A stretch of 64,000 bases of DNA. It comes from Streptomyces coelicoflavus. Lineage in GTDB: Bacteria; Actinomycetota; Actinomycetes; Streptomycetales; Streptomycetaceae. The DNA is taken from contig NZ_BEWB01000002.1 in the NCBI RefSeq assembly GCF_003112555.1, positions 62,001 through 126,000 of the forward strand, written 5' to 3'. Below the pieces are notes generated by a model. That model did not search any database. It was not told where the DNA came from and saw nothing but the letters and a program-made list of their open reading frames with translations. Of the stretch, positions 26,093 to 34,023 are shown in pieces (the first letter of the stretch is position 1; each line of letters opens with the position of its first letter). Made by a program: the position numbers and the translations under genes.

Positions 26093-26785
26093 TCAGCCGG
26101 CGTCGGCGAGACGCTTCAGCCACTCGTTCAGCAGCCGCCGCTCCGCGTCGCTGAGCGACGTCTGCTCGGGCAGGGTGGCGCGCAGGGCGCGGGCGGCACC
26201 CTGCGGGCCGGGGTCCCGCACGGCCGGTCGTTCGTTGGTGACGGCGGCGACCATGGACTCGCGCAGGGTGGTGAAGAGGGCCGGATCGCGCCGGTCCTCG
26301 GGCTGGGACAGCCAGGTGAGCACCGCGCCGCGCGCCGTGGCGTGGATGATCTGGGCCGCCAGCTCCTCGTCCACCCGGAGCCATCCGCCGGCGGCGAGCC
26401 GCCGCATGCGGCTCATCAGGATCTCCATGCCGGCCTTGAAGGCGGCCGAGCCCGTCCGCGCGGGTTCGGTGTACATCAGCGTGTACAGCGCGGGATTGGC
26501 CAGACCGAACTCGACCGCGAGGTCCCAGCCGTTCCGCAGGTCCTCGATCGGGTCCCGCGGGTCGGGGTCGACGTGCTTGGCGGCGAGGAAGCTCGCGAAG
26601 CCGTACTCGGCGACCGCGTCGAGCAGTCCGTCCTTGTCGCCGAACAGCCGGTAGATGGCCGGCGGCTGCAGCCCCGCCGCCTCGGCGACCGCGCGCGTGG
26701 TGACGGCGTCGCGGCCGCCGTGCGTCAGCAGGTCGATGGCGGCCTCGATGACCCGCTGTCGGGTCTGGTCGGAACGGGATGGCAT
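26093..26785 (-). CDS. TetR-family transcriptional regulator
   Basis: A 230-residue TetR repressor. The N-terminal HTH (6-52) is RVIEAAIDLLTHGGRDAVTTRAVAEAAGLQPPAIYRLFGDK, followed by an all-helical ligand-binding domain. It is divergent from a QorB-like quinone reductase gene, separated by 123 bp with two inverted-repeat candidates, so it very probably represses that gene and itself in response to a small electrophile or quinone. The start at ATG 26785 places the HTH at the usual distance from the N-terminus. Confidence 0.93.
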   Translation of the reverse strand: MPSRSDQTRQRVIEAAIDLLTHGGRDAVTTRAVAEAAGLQPPAIYRLFGDKDGLLDAVAEYGFASFLAAKHVDPDPRDPIEDLRNGWDLAVEFGLANPALYTLMYTEPARTGSAAFKAGMEILMSRMRRLAAGGWLRVDEELAAQIIHATARGAVLTWLSQPEDRRDPALFTTLRESMVAAVTNERPAVRDPGPQGAARALRATLPEQTSLSDAERRLLNEWLKRLADAG

Positions 26786-26793
26786 GCAATCAA

Positions 26794-26873
26794 CGATACC
26801 GCGGTCGTGTTGCCATCGTGATTATCGCTGTTACCGTAGGAGTGATATCACTGGAAACGGCGAAGCGGTATCG
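26794..26873. promoter_or_regulatory. Candidate operators in TetR/quinone-reductase divergon
   Basis: AGTGATATCACT at 26841-26852 is a perfect 12-bp palindrome. CGATACCGC at 26794-26802 is exactly complementary to GCGGTATCG at 26865-26873, a pair of 9-bp arms flanking it. Both lie in the divergent intergenic region of a TetR gene and its likely target. Confidence 0.55.
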
Positions 26874-26908
26874 CCGTACACACTCACCGTGGACATGTGG
26901 AGCACATC

Positions 26909-27772
26909 ATGATCATCGTGACCGGAGCCACCGGACAACTGGGACACCGGATCGTCGAGCACCTGCTCACCCGCGTGCCGGCGGAGCGGGCCGGCATCAG
27001 CGTCCGCGACCCGGAGAGCCCGCGGGCGCGGGCCTTCGCCGACCGGGGCGTACGCGTCAGGCGGGGCGACTTCACGGACGCCGAGAGCCTCGCACACGCC
27101 TTCGAGGGCGCCTCGCAGGTCCTCGTCGTCTCCGTGGACAAGCTGGGTGAGGAGTGCGTGAAGCAGCACCGCGCCGCGATCGAGGCGGCCGTCGCGGCGG
27201 GCGCCCGCCGCATCCTCTACACCAGCCAGATGGGGGCCGGTGCGGCCTCCCGCTTCCAGGCCTGCCGCGACCACGCCGCCACCGAGCAGATCCTGCGCGA
27301 CTGCGGGATCCCCTTCACCGCACTGCGCAACGGCTTCTACGCCGCCAGCGCGACGCGCTTCCTCGACCACGCCCGGGAGACCGGCGAGATCGTGCTCCCC
27401 GCGGACGGCCCGGTCGCCTGGACCACGCACGCCGACCTCGCGGAGGCGACCGCCGCGATCCTGGCCGACGAGGGCCGCTTCGACGGTCCCACGCCGCCCC
27501 TCACCGCGGCGCGGTCGTTGTCCTTCGACGACATCGCGGCCCTCGCCACCGAGGTGACCGGCCGCACCTTCACGAGGACCACCGCACCCGGGGCCGGCTT
27601 CCGCGACCAGCTGGTCGCCCAGGGCGTCCCCGCGCACTACGCCGACCAGCTGCTGGGCATCTTCGCCGCCGCCCGCGCGGGGGAGTTCGCCCCCACCGAC
27701 CCGACGCTGGGCACGCTGCTGGGCCGGGAGCCGGCGGGCATGCGGGAGGTGCTGGGGGAGGCCCTGCGGTAG
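26909..27772 (+). CDS. NmrA-like NAD(P)-dependent quinone oxidoreductase (QorB type)
   Basis: A 287-residue atypical short-chain reductase. The Rossmann motif VTGATGQLG is at the N-terminus, and residues 85-110 (AGARRILYTSQMGAG) and FTALRNGFYA are typical of the NAD(P)H:quinone oxidoreductase 2 (QorB/YtfG) group. It would reduce quinones in the cytosol. ATG 26909 is chosen because GGAG lies 7 nt upstream; GTG 26897 is an alternative. It is divergent from the TetR regulator and probably repressed by it. Confidence 0.88.
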   Translation: MIIVTGATGQLGHRIVEHLLTRVPAERAGISVRDPESPRARAFADRGVRVRRGDFTDAESLAHAFEGASQVLVVSVDKLGEECVKQHRAAIEAAVAAGARRILYTSQMGAGAASRFQACRDHAATEQILRDCGIPFTALRNGFYAASATRFLDHARETGEIVLPADGPVAWTTHADLAEATAAILADEGRFDGPTPPLTAARSLSFDDIAALATEVTGRTFTRTTAPGAGFRDQLVAQGVPAHYADQLLGIFAAARAGEFAPTDPTLGTLLGREPAGMREVLGEALR

Positions 27773-27884
27773 GACTGCGGGAGCCCTGCGGCAGAGGGCT
27801 GCGGGAGGGCCCGCGGCCAGGGTGCCGCGGGAGCCGGCGCCTCGCCACGGCGGCAACGGCGGCGCTCCCCGGCCCCCTGCCCGC

Positions 27885-29675
27885 TCACCCCGAGGCCAGC
27901 TGCTCCGCGATCTCCTTGACCCAGCCGGCGGTCTTCTCCGGATCGTTGAGGCTCTCCGCCCACGCCTCAGGCTCCAGCTTGTGCTGTGCGGGACCGGCCT
28001 TGAGCGCGACGAGCAACTCCCGGGCGGACTGCCGGATCTCGGGCGTCGTGTCGGCGCTCCCGGGGATGTCGGGACCGGCCGCGAGACCGTAGATCTTGCG
28101 GGCCATGGCCTGGCGTTCGCCCTTCGACACCTTCTTCCAGATCTTCAGGGCGTGCTTCAGCGAATCCTTGCGCGACCAGGCGTCCTCCGGCTGCTCGCCC
28201 TCCGGTGCCCAGCGCTCGGGGTGGCGGACCTCTTCGTAGCGCTTGGTGGCCGCGCGCCCCGCCTTGTACCCGGCCACGCCGAGAATGAGACCGGCCCCCA
28301 CCGCGGCGGCTATCCAACCGCCCGGGTTGCTGCCCAGCACCCCCGCCGCGGTGACCGCCGCCACGATGCCGCCCGCGGCCTTGGCGGGCTCGCCCACCAC
28401 GCCGCCCACGGTCTCCTTGCCGATCTTGGCGAGCTGCTTCTTCTTCGCGTACTTCGTGGTCCCGCTCAGGGCCTCCGTGTCCTGCACGGCACGCCGGTGG
28501 GCCGCCGCGGCGCTCCCGGCGCGCTCGTACTCCTCCCGGATGGCGTCGAAGGCCGCCTCGGCGGCCGGGTACCACTCCCTGGGCGGGCGCCCCCGGCCGG
28601 CCTCCCTGACGGCGTTCAGCCGCGCGAACGCCGCGTCGACCCGCTGCTCGGCCTGGTCCGACTCCTCCCGCAGCCGGGTCAGCAGCTCCTCGTGGACGGC
28701 GCCGGGGTCCCCGAGCTGCTTGATCCTCCGGTACTTGCGGGTCGCTCCCCCGACCTTGCCCGCGGCCCGGGCGCCCTTCCACAGGCCGGTGACGGCACTG
28801 AAGATGCCGCTCACCTCGGCGGCGGTCGCCGCGTCCGCCGCCGCCTGGACCTTGGTCGCCTCCTTGGCGACGGCCGCGCCGTAGCCACCCGAACTGGCGG
28901 TGCCGACGACCGCGTCCGCCCCCTTGGTCCGGGCCTTCTTCCCAGCCGTGTGGTGCGCGGCACCGGTCCGCTTCTTCCTGGCGTCCTTCAGGTTCTTGAG
29001 CGAGTCGTAGGCGTTGACCACGACACCGGTGACCTCGGTGAGGAGGTTCCACGACCCGGAGGCCGTGCCCGCGGCGGCCGCGTCGTGCTTGAGGGCTCCG
29101 TCGCCCGCCGCGGTGGCCGCCTGGCCGAGGCCGGCGCTGGTGGGGGTCTGGGCACCCTTGGCCAGGTTGTCCGCGGGGTCGAGGTTCTTCTTGAACCGGT
29201 CCAGCAGCTCGGCGGCCCGCTTGACCAACTCGTCCGCCGACCTCGCCGCGGCGGTCTCCTCCGCCTCCGTTTCCGGTTCCCTCGCCGTTTCCGGCTCCGG
29301 CTCCCTCGCCGTCTCGAAGGTCTCCGGGGTGCCCGGCCGGGACGTCTCGTGGCCGTCCGGGGTGCCCGGCCGGGCGGTCACGAAGCTCTCCGAGCTGCCC
29401 GACAGGGCGGTCACGAAGCTGTCCGGGGTGCCCGGCCGGGACGACTCGGCGGACTCCGGCGCCCGTTCCACGGTCGCGTTCCGCACGCGCTGCACGGCGG
29501 CGGTCGCGGCCCGGTTGCCGACGCCGGACTGGAACCGCAGGAAGGCGTGCTCCGCCGCATGCCCGGACGGACCCGCGGCCCGGCTCCCGTCCTGTTCCCG
29601 ACGCTGTCGGGCCGAGACCGACGTGGCCGTGGAAGGACGGGGCGAGGTCTGCTGGACCGGGGTGCTCATGGACAT
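27885..29675 (-). CDS. Large helical protein with eCIS-cargo-like N-terminal leader
   Basis: A ~596-residue protein without a recognised enzyme domain. Residues ~30-60 read AFLRFQSGVGNRAATAAVQR, resembling the LQR-x(2)-GN-x-AV-x(4)-LQR leader seen in many actinobacterial proteins linked to extracellular contractile injection systems. Next is a Pro/Thr/Glu-rich repeat section with RPGTPDSFVTA-like units (~75-130), then a long helical body with charged and Ala-rich stretches and a glycine-rich hydrophobic segment (IAAAVGAGLILGVAGYKAG, ~ residue 470). AGGAGAGG lies just upstream; ATG 29669 is an alternative start. No injection-system genes are nearby, so delivery is inference only. Confidence 0.6.
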   Translation of the reverse strand: MSMSTPVQQTSPRPSTATSVSARQRREQDGSRAAGPSGHAAEHAFLRFQSGVGNRAATAAVQRVRNATVERAPESAESSRPGTPDSFVTALSGSSESFVTARPGTPDGHETSRPGTPETFETAREPEPETAREPETEAEETAAARSADELVKRAAELLDRFKKNLDPADNLAKGAQTPTSAGLGQAATAAGDGALKHDAAAAGTASGSWNLLTEVTGVVVNAYDSLKNLKDARKKRTGAAHHTAGKKARTKGADAVVGTASSGGYGAAVAKEATKVQAAADAATAAEVSGIFSAVTGLWKGARAAGKVGGATRKYRRIKQLGDPGAVHEELLTRLREESDQAEQRVDAAFARLNAVREAGRGRPPREWYPAAEAAFDAIREEYERAGSAAAAHRRAVQDTEALSGTTKYAKKKQLAKIGKETVGGVVGEPAKAAGGIVAAVTAAGVLGSNPGGWIAAAVGAGLILGVAGYKAGRAATKRYEEVRHPERWAPEGEQPEDAWSRKDSLKHALKIWKKVSKGERQAMARKIYGLAAGPDIPGSADTTPEIRQSARELLVALKAGPAQHKLEPEAWAESLNDPEKTAGWVKEIAEQLASG

Positions 29676-29859
29676 ACCTCTCCTGCTGCCGGACCGGGCG
29701 AGGCGAAGATAGCCAGGCACGGCGAACAGAAGGGGTGCGGCGGGGAAACACTTCACGCACGCGCGCGGAACGCGTCGGCGGCACACCCCGGGGGTCGGAC
29801 CAGGCGGCGACGCGAAGACACCTCACCGCTTCTGCTCGGACCGCTCCCCCAGGCCTACT

Positions 29860-30610
29860 TCGGCTTCTCCGGCGGCAACCGCACCTGGATCGCCGGCCTC
29901 TTCGGCCGCAAACCGGCCTTCCTGGTGGGTGTCGCCGGATTCGCGGTGGCCTCCGCGACAGCCGGTGCCGCCACGAACTTCGAGCTACTCATCACCGGCC
30001 GCGCCCCTCAGGGCCTGTTCGGCGCCATCGCGGGCTCCGGCGCGTCCGTCGGCCTGCTCACCGCGAACCTCAACTGGCGCCGGACCCTGTACATCAACCT
30101 CTTCATCGCCGTGGTCGCGATCGTGGGTGGCTGGTTGCTGCTCGAGCGCACGGAGCGCGACCGCGGCGCGTCCTTCGTGTCCATGCCGGTGGCCGGCGCC
30201 GGAATGTTCGGCGTGTTCCTGTTCCTCACCTACTACCTTCAACTCACCCTGGGTTCTCCGCGATCCAGCCAGGGTTGGCGTGCCTGCCCATGGTGGCGAC
30301 GCTGATGCTGTCGGGCACGGCGCTCGCGGCCGGCGGCATGTTCTGGCTGACGGTCCTGGGACTGGACAGCTCGTACGCCGCCGACGTCCTGCCGCCCTCC
30401 TGGTCTCGGCCCCGGCATCGGCATCGGCATCGGCCTCGGCCCGATCATGGCTCGTCAACACGATGCAGCAGATCGGCGGTTCCATCGGCACGCCCCTGCT
30501 CAACACCCTCGCCGCCAGTGCCGCCACGTCCTACCTCTTCGCCGTGGGCGGACCGATCGCCGCGCTGCTCCACCGGACCGGCGTCCCCGCGGCGGCCGAC
30601 CCCCGGCGCC
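29860..30610 (+). pseudogene. Decayed DHA2-type MFS transporter
   Basis: Pieces of a drug:H+ antiporter can be read in order but in different frames. First come LFGRKPAFLVGVAGFAVASA, GRAPQGLFGAIAGS, LNWRRTLYINLFIAV and LFLTYYLQLTLG. After a frameshift near 30250 come GLACLPMVATLMLSGTALAAGG and GLDSSYAADVLPP. After more disruption near 30400 comes VNTMQQIGGSIGTPLLNTLA. The beginning is missing and about half of the expected 14-helix protein is absent. A cggcat microsatellite at 30413-30434 encodes the GIGIGIGLG stretch. There is no start codon with a Shine-Dalgarno sequence. Confidence 0.8.
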
Positions 30611-30704
30611 GCCCCCACCGTCCACATGCAGGCGGCACGTGGAGGCTCGCACCCACCTGTGGGCGGGCCCGTCCCGTGCGGGCGCAGCTTCTCGTGTCCG
30701 TCGC

Positions 30705-31277
30705 TCAGCGAGCCGGGACCGGCCCGTGGGACGGCCGCCAGTCCCGCCGGAGCAGCCCGTACACCCAGGAGTCGGACACCTCGCCGTTCACGACGCAGTC
30801 CTCCCGCAACGTCCCCTCACGCACGAACCCGACCTTCTCCAACACCCGGGCGGACGCGTCGTTGCGCGTATCGGCCTCCGCCTGGACCCGGTTCAGATCC
30901 AGCGTGTCGAACGCCCACCGCAGCAGGGCGCGAGCGGCCTCCGTCGCGTAGCCGTGACCCCACATCGCCTCGTCGAGGCAGTAACCCAGCGACGCGCTGC
31001 GGTGGACCGGGGTCCACTCGGACAGGCCGCACCAGCCGACGAAGGCCCCGTCACCGGTGCGGGAGACGGCCACCCGCACGCCGGTGCCGTCGTCGGCCAT
31101 CTCCCGGCACCTCGCGAGGAACCGCCCGGCGCGAGCCGGCTCGGTCCACGGCGGGGAGTCCCAGTACCGCATCACGGTGGTGCTGCTGTGCAGGGTGAAG
31201 AGAGCGTCGGTGTCGGCGTCGGTGAAGGGACGCAGTCGCAGCCGATCGGTCCGCAGTACGGGGGTGGTCAGGGCCAT
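30705..31277 (-). CDS. GNAT acetyltransferase, RimJ/RimL type
   Basis: A 190-residue GNAT-family N-acetyltransferase. It has the N-terminal TDRLRLRPFTDADTDALFTL, the conserved SLGYCLDEAMWGHGYATEAARALLRWAFDTL acetyl-CoA region (Q/RxxGxG/A variant GHGYAT), and NDASARVLEKVGFVREG. It would acetylate an N-terminal amine of a protein or a small molecule. ATG 31277 is taken as the start. It lies between two decayed MFS genes, so drug acetylation is possible but not shown. Confidence 0.9.
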   Translation of the reverse strand: MALTTPVLRTDRLRLRPFTDADTDALFTLHSSTTVMRYWDSPPWTEPARAGRFLARCREMADDGTGVRVAVSRTGDGAFVGWCGLSEWTPVHRSASLGYCLDEAMWGHGYATEAARALLRWAFDTLDLNRVQAEADTRNDASARVLEKVGFVREGTLREDCVVNGEVSDSWVYGLLRRDWRPSHGPVPAR

Positions 31278-31373
31278 GGCCCCATCCTGCGCCCCATGGG
31301 CCGGACCCGGCACCGGATTTCCGGTCCCCGCGCAGGCGCGACCGACGCGCCCCTGTCCGGCCCCACCGGGACG

Positions 31374-31970
31374 TCAACGGCTGTGCGGCAGTTTCAGGGC
31401 CGCCGTGGAGCTGAGGAGCGCCCCGGCGGTGACGATCATCGAGGTGATGAAAATGGCGTCCGCCGCCGCGCCGCCCCCGCGCCGTCGGCGGCGCTCAGGT
31501 ACACGCTGCCGTATGTGGCGACGCCGAGGACCTGGGCGACCTGGGCCCCGGTGGTCATCACACCGCTGGCGTCCGCGGCGTCGGCCGGCTTCACCTGGGC
31601 CAGGGCCACGGTCAGCAGCGGGCTGGTGATGAAGCCCATGCCGATACCGACGACCAGTTGCAGTCCCAGCAGGCCCGCGCCGCCGTCGCCGCCGGAGCGC
31701 ATGACGAAGCCGATGCCGCCGTACCCCAGGGCGGCGACCAGACAGGCTGCGGCGATCATCGGCCGGTGCAGCCGTGCGGGCACCTTCTGCCAGGTCAGGC
31801 TTCCGCCCGCCACGCCGAGGGCGAGCGGCGCGAAGGTCAGTCCGGTGCGCGTGGCCGACTCGCCGAGCGCCGTCTGCATGTGCTGGGAGAAGGCGAAGAG
31901 GAAGCCCGCCCCGGGGAACTCGGCCCCCGTCAGGGTCAGTAGGTGCGTGGGATGCCCCACGGTCGAGTCG
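31374..31970 (-). pseudogene. C-terminal half of an MFS transporter, frameshifted
   Basis: Residues such as FLFAFSQHMQTALGESATRTGLTFAPLALG and GLQLVVGIGMGFITSPLLTVALAQVKPADAADASGV match the second half of DHA2-type transporters. The N-terminal half is absent. Near 31445-31465, after VYLSAADGAGAA, the frame shifts; the other frame continues as ADAIFITSMIVTAGALLSST and ends at a TGA at 31374-31376. It lies directly behind a TetR gene with a strong operator, so it was probably the regulated exporter. Confidence 0.75.
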
Positions 31971-31973
31971 GCC

Positions 31974-32621
31974 TTACCCCTGAATGCGACGCTCGGCGGC
32001 ATCGAACGCGGGCGCGAGCGGAAGGAGCGCCGCGCGGAGTTGGTCGGGCAGTGAGCCGGAGGGCACCACCAGTCCTCCGGCGTCGGCGCCCGCCGCGGCC
32101 CCGGCCGGCCGAAGCCAGCCTTCCAGGGCGATACGTACCGCCGAGGCGACGCTCGCCGCGAGGACGCGGGCCGTGTGCGCGCCCGTGTCGTCCAGGCGTT
32201 CGGCGATCACCGCCGTGAGAGGCGGCTCGATGCCGGCGGTGGAGTCGAGGAACGCGTGGCGCAGCGCGGGCCGCGTGGTGATGAACAACAGCGCCTCGTG
32301 CCCGCCCTCCCCGGCGTCGGTGTACTGCTCGACCACCGCCTCGGTGACGGCGTCGGCCAAGCGCACTCCCGCGGGCCGGGCCGCGACCGCCGCCGCGATC
32401 CGCGCCTCCCGGTCCGCGGTGACGGCGGAGACGATCGCCTGCTCGCGGCTGGCGAAGTAGTTGTTGTAGGTGCGCGGCGAGACCCCGGCCGCGTCGGCGA
32501 TGTCCTCGACCCGCACCCGGTCGAGGCCGTGCTCCATGGCCAGGCGCAGGGCCGCGGCGCGCAGCGCCTCGCGCGTGGCCTGCTTCTTCCGCTCCCGCAG
32601 CCCCGGTGGTGGTGTCGTCAC
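31974..32621 (-). CDS. TetR-family transcriptional regulator
   Basis: A 215-residue TetR protein. The HTH is RKKQATREALRAAALRLAMEHGLDRVRVEDIADAAGVSPRTYNNYFASRE. The C-terminal domain resembles MftR-like regulators. The GTG start at 32621 is chosen because the alternative start at 32669 lies inside a 22-bp palindromic operator. It precedes the decayed MFS gene, which was probably its target, and is divergent from a TIM-barrel gene that may now be the main regulated gene. Confidence 0.88.
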   Translation of the reverse strand: MTTPPPGLRERKKQATREALRAAALRLAMEHGLDRVRVEDIADAAGVSPRTYNNYFASREQAIVSAVTADREARIAAAVAARPAGVRLADAVTEAVVEQYTDAGEGGHEALLFITTRPALRHAFLDSTAGIEPPLTAVIAERLDDTGAHTARVLAASVASAVRIALEGWLRPAGAAAGADAGGLVVPSGSLPDQLRAALLPLAPAFDAAERRIQG

Positions 32622-32655
32622 GGTGCCACCGTCCCATACAAGACTGCGTGCCCGC

Positions 32656-32677
32656 AAACTTGCGTGCACGCAAGTTT
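32656..32677. promoter_or_regulatory. 22-bp perfect palindromic operator
   Basis: The half-site AAACTTGCGTG (32656-32666) is followed immediately by its exact reverse complement. A partial third half-site, GCGTGCCCGCAA, lies just to the left (32646-32657). The palindrome sits between the TetR gene and the divergent TIM-barrel gene, the expected place for TetR autoregulation. Confidence 0.8.
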
Positions 32678-32749
32678 CCTGTCAGCCTCACCTCACCCGA
32701 ACCGACCAGGACAGACGAAACAGACGGAACAGACGGAGAGGACGTCACC

Positions 32750-33775
32750 ATGCGGGCCAGAGGAATGACCTACGACACCGGATTCGTCCTGCACGGCCGG
32801 ACGGCCCGCGAGCACTTCGACCCCGCGGTCGTCCGGCGTGAACTCGCCGTCATCCGCGACGACCTGCACTGCAACGCCGTCCAGATCACCGGCGGCGACC
32901 CGGCCCGCCTCGAGCTGGCCGCGGAAGCCGCCGCCGACCTCGGCCTGGAGGTCTGGTTCTCGCCCTACCCCCTGGAACTGGATCCCGAGCAGATCCTCAC
33001 CCTCTTCCGCGACTGCGCCGAGCGCGCCGAACGGCTCCGGCAGCGCGGAGCCGAGGTCGTGTTCGTCGCCGGGGTCGAGCTGAGCGTGATGAACCGCGGC
33101 TTCCTGCCCGGACAGACCCCCGAGGAGCGCGTCGCGCGGCTGATGAGCCCACCCGAGCGGCGGGCCGACACGATCCGCGAACTCGGCGTACGCGTCAACG
33201 CGTTCCTCCGCGACGCCGTGGCCGCGGTCCGCGAGCGCTTCCAGGGCAGGCTCACCTACGCGGCCATCCAGTTCGAGCAGGTCGACTGGACCCCCTTCGA
33301 CATCGTGACGTACGAGCTGCTCCGCTCCGCCGAGGTCGCCGACCGGTTCCGGGACGCGGTGCGCACCCTGGCCCGGGGCCCGAAGCCGCTCGCCGTCACC
33401 GGGTTCGGCACCGCGGCCTACGTCGGCGCGGGAGACCGCGGCGGGCGCGTACTGGAAGTGGTCGAGTACGACCCGCAGACCAAGGACCCCGTACGCCTGG
33501 ACGGCGTCTACGAGCGTGACGAGCCCGGCCAGGCCGCCTACCTGAGCGAACTGCTGGAGATCTTCGAGACCGAGGGCGTGGACAGCGCGTTCGTGTTCCT
33601 GTTCGCCCTGGCCGGCTACCCGCACCGCCCGGACGGCGACCCCAGGGACGACCTGGACCGGGCCGGCCTCGGCATCGTCAAACTCCTCGAAGGCCGCCGG
33701 GGCCGGACCTACCCCGACCTGGACTGGGAACCCAAGGCCGCCTTCGCGGCGGTGGCGGAGCGGTACCGGAGATGA
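32750..33775 (+). CDS. Uncharacterised TIM-barrel-like protein
   Basis: A 341-residue protein. Alternating strands and helices such as CNAVQITGGDPARLELAAEAAADLGLEVWFSPYPLELDPEQ, RGAEVVFVAGVELSVMNRGF, LTYAAIQFEQVDWTPFDIV and SAFVFLFALAGYPHRPDGDP suggest a (beta/alpha)8 barrel of the glycoside-hydrolase type, with acidic residues at strand ends (E in VELSVM, E in QFEQVDW). Similar Streptomyces proteins have, as I recall, been labelled abortive infection proteins without good evidence. GGAGAGG precedes ATG 32750. It is divergent from a TetR gene and shares its palindromic operator. The activity is unknown. Confidence 0.7.
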   Translation: MRARGMTYDTGFVLHGRTAREHFDPAVVRRELAVIRDDLHCNAVQITGGDPARLELAAEAAADLGLEVWFSPYPLELDPEQILTLFRDCAERAERLRQRGAEVVFVAGVELSVMNRGFLPGQTPEERVARLMSPPERRADTIRELGVRVNAFLRDAVAAVRERFQGRLTYAAIQFEQVDWTPFDIVTYELLRSAEVADRFRDAVRTLARGPKPLAVTGFGTAAYVGAGDRGGRVLEVVEYDPQTKDPVRLDGVYERDEPGQAAYLSELLEIFETEGVDSAFVFLFALAGYPHRPDGDPRDDLDRAGLGIVKLLEGRRGRTYPDLDWEPKAAFAAVAERYRR

Positions 33776-34023
33776 CCAGCCCTCCTCGTGGCCCACGTCG
33801 GCGTCGGTCCGTACCCCCGAGGTGATCGACCGTCCCTCCCGCGCCGGGAACAAGGCGCCGTCACCCGGAGCCGGCCTGATTCCGAACGACACCCCCCAAC
33901 CCAACCCGGCCCGGTGAGGGCGCGGCCGCACGCGCCGTGCCCCTCCACTCTGGGGAAAACCCCCACATCCTTTGGAGGTTGACCGGATGGCTGCCCCTGC
34001 CGACGGGTCCATACGGTCACGGC

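Noticed and set aside
32750..33775. Confident call as an abortive phage infection gene
   Set aside because: Only a recalled database label supports it; the sequence itself shows a TIM-barrel-like pattern.
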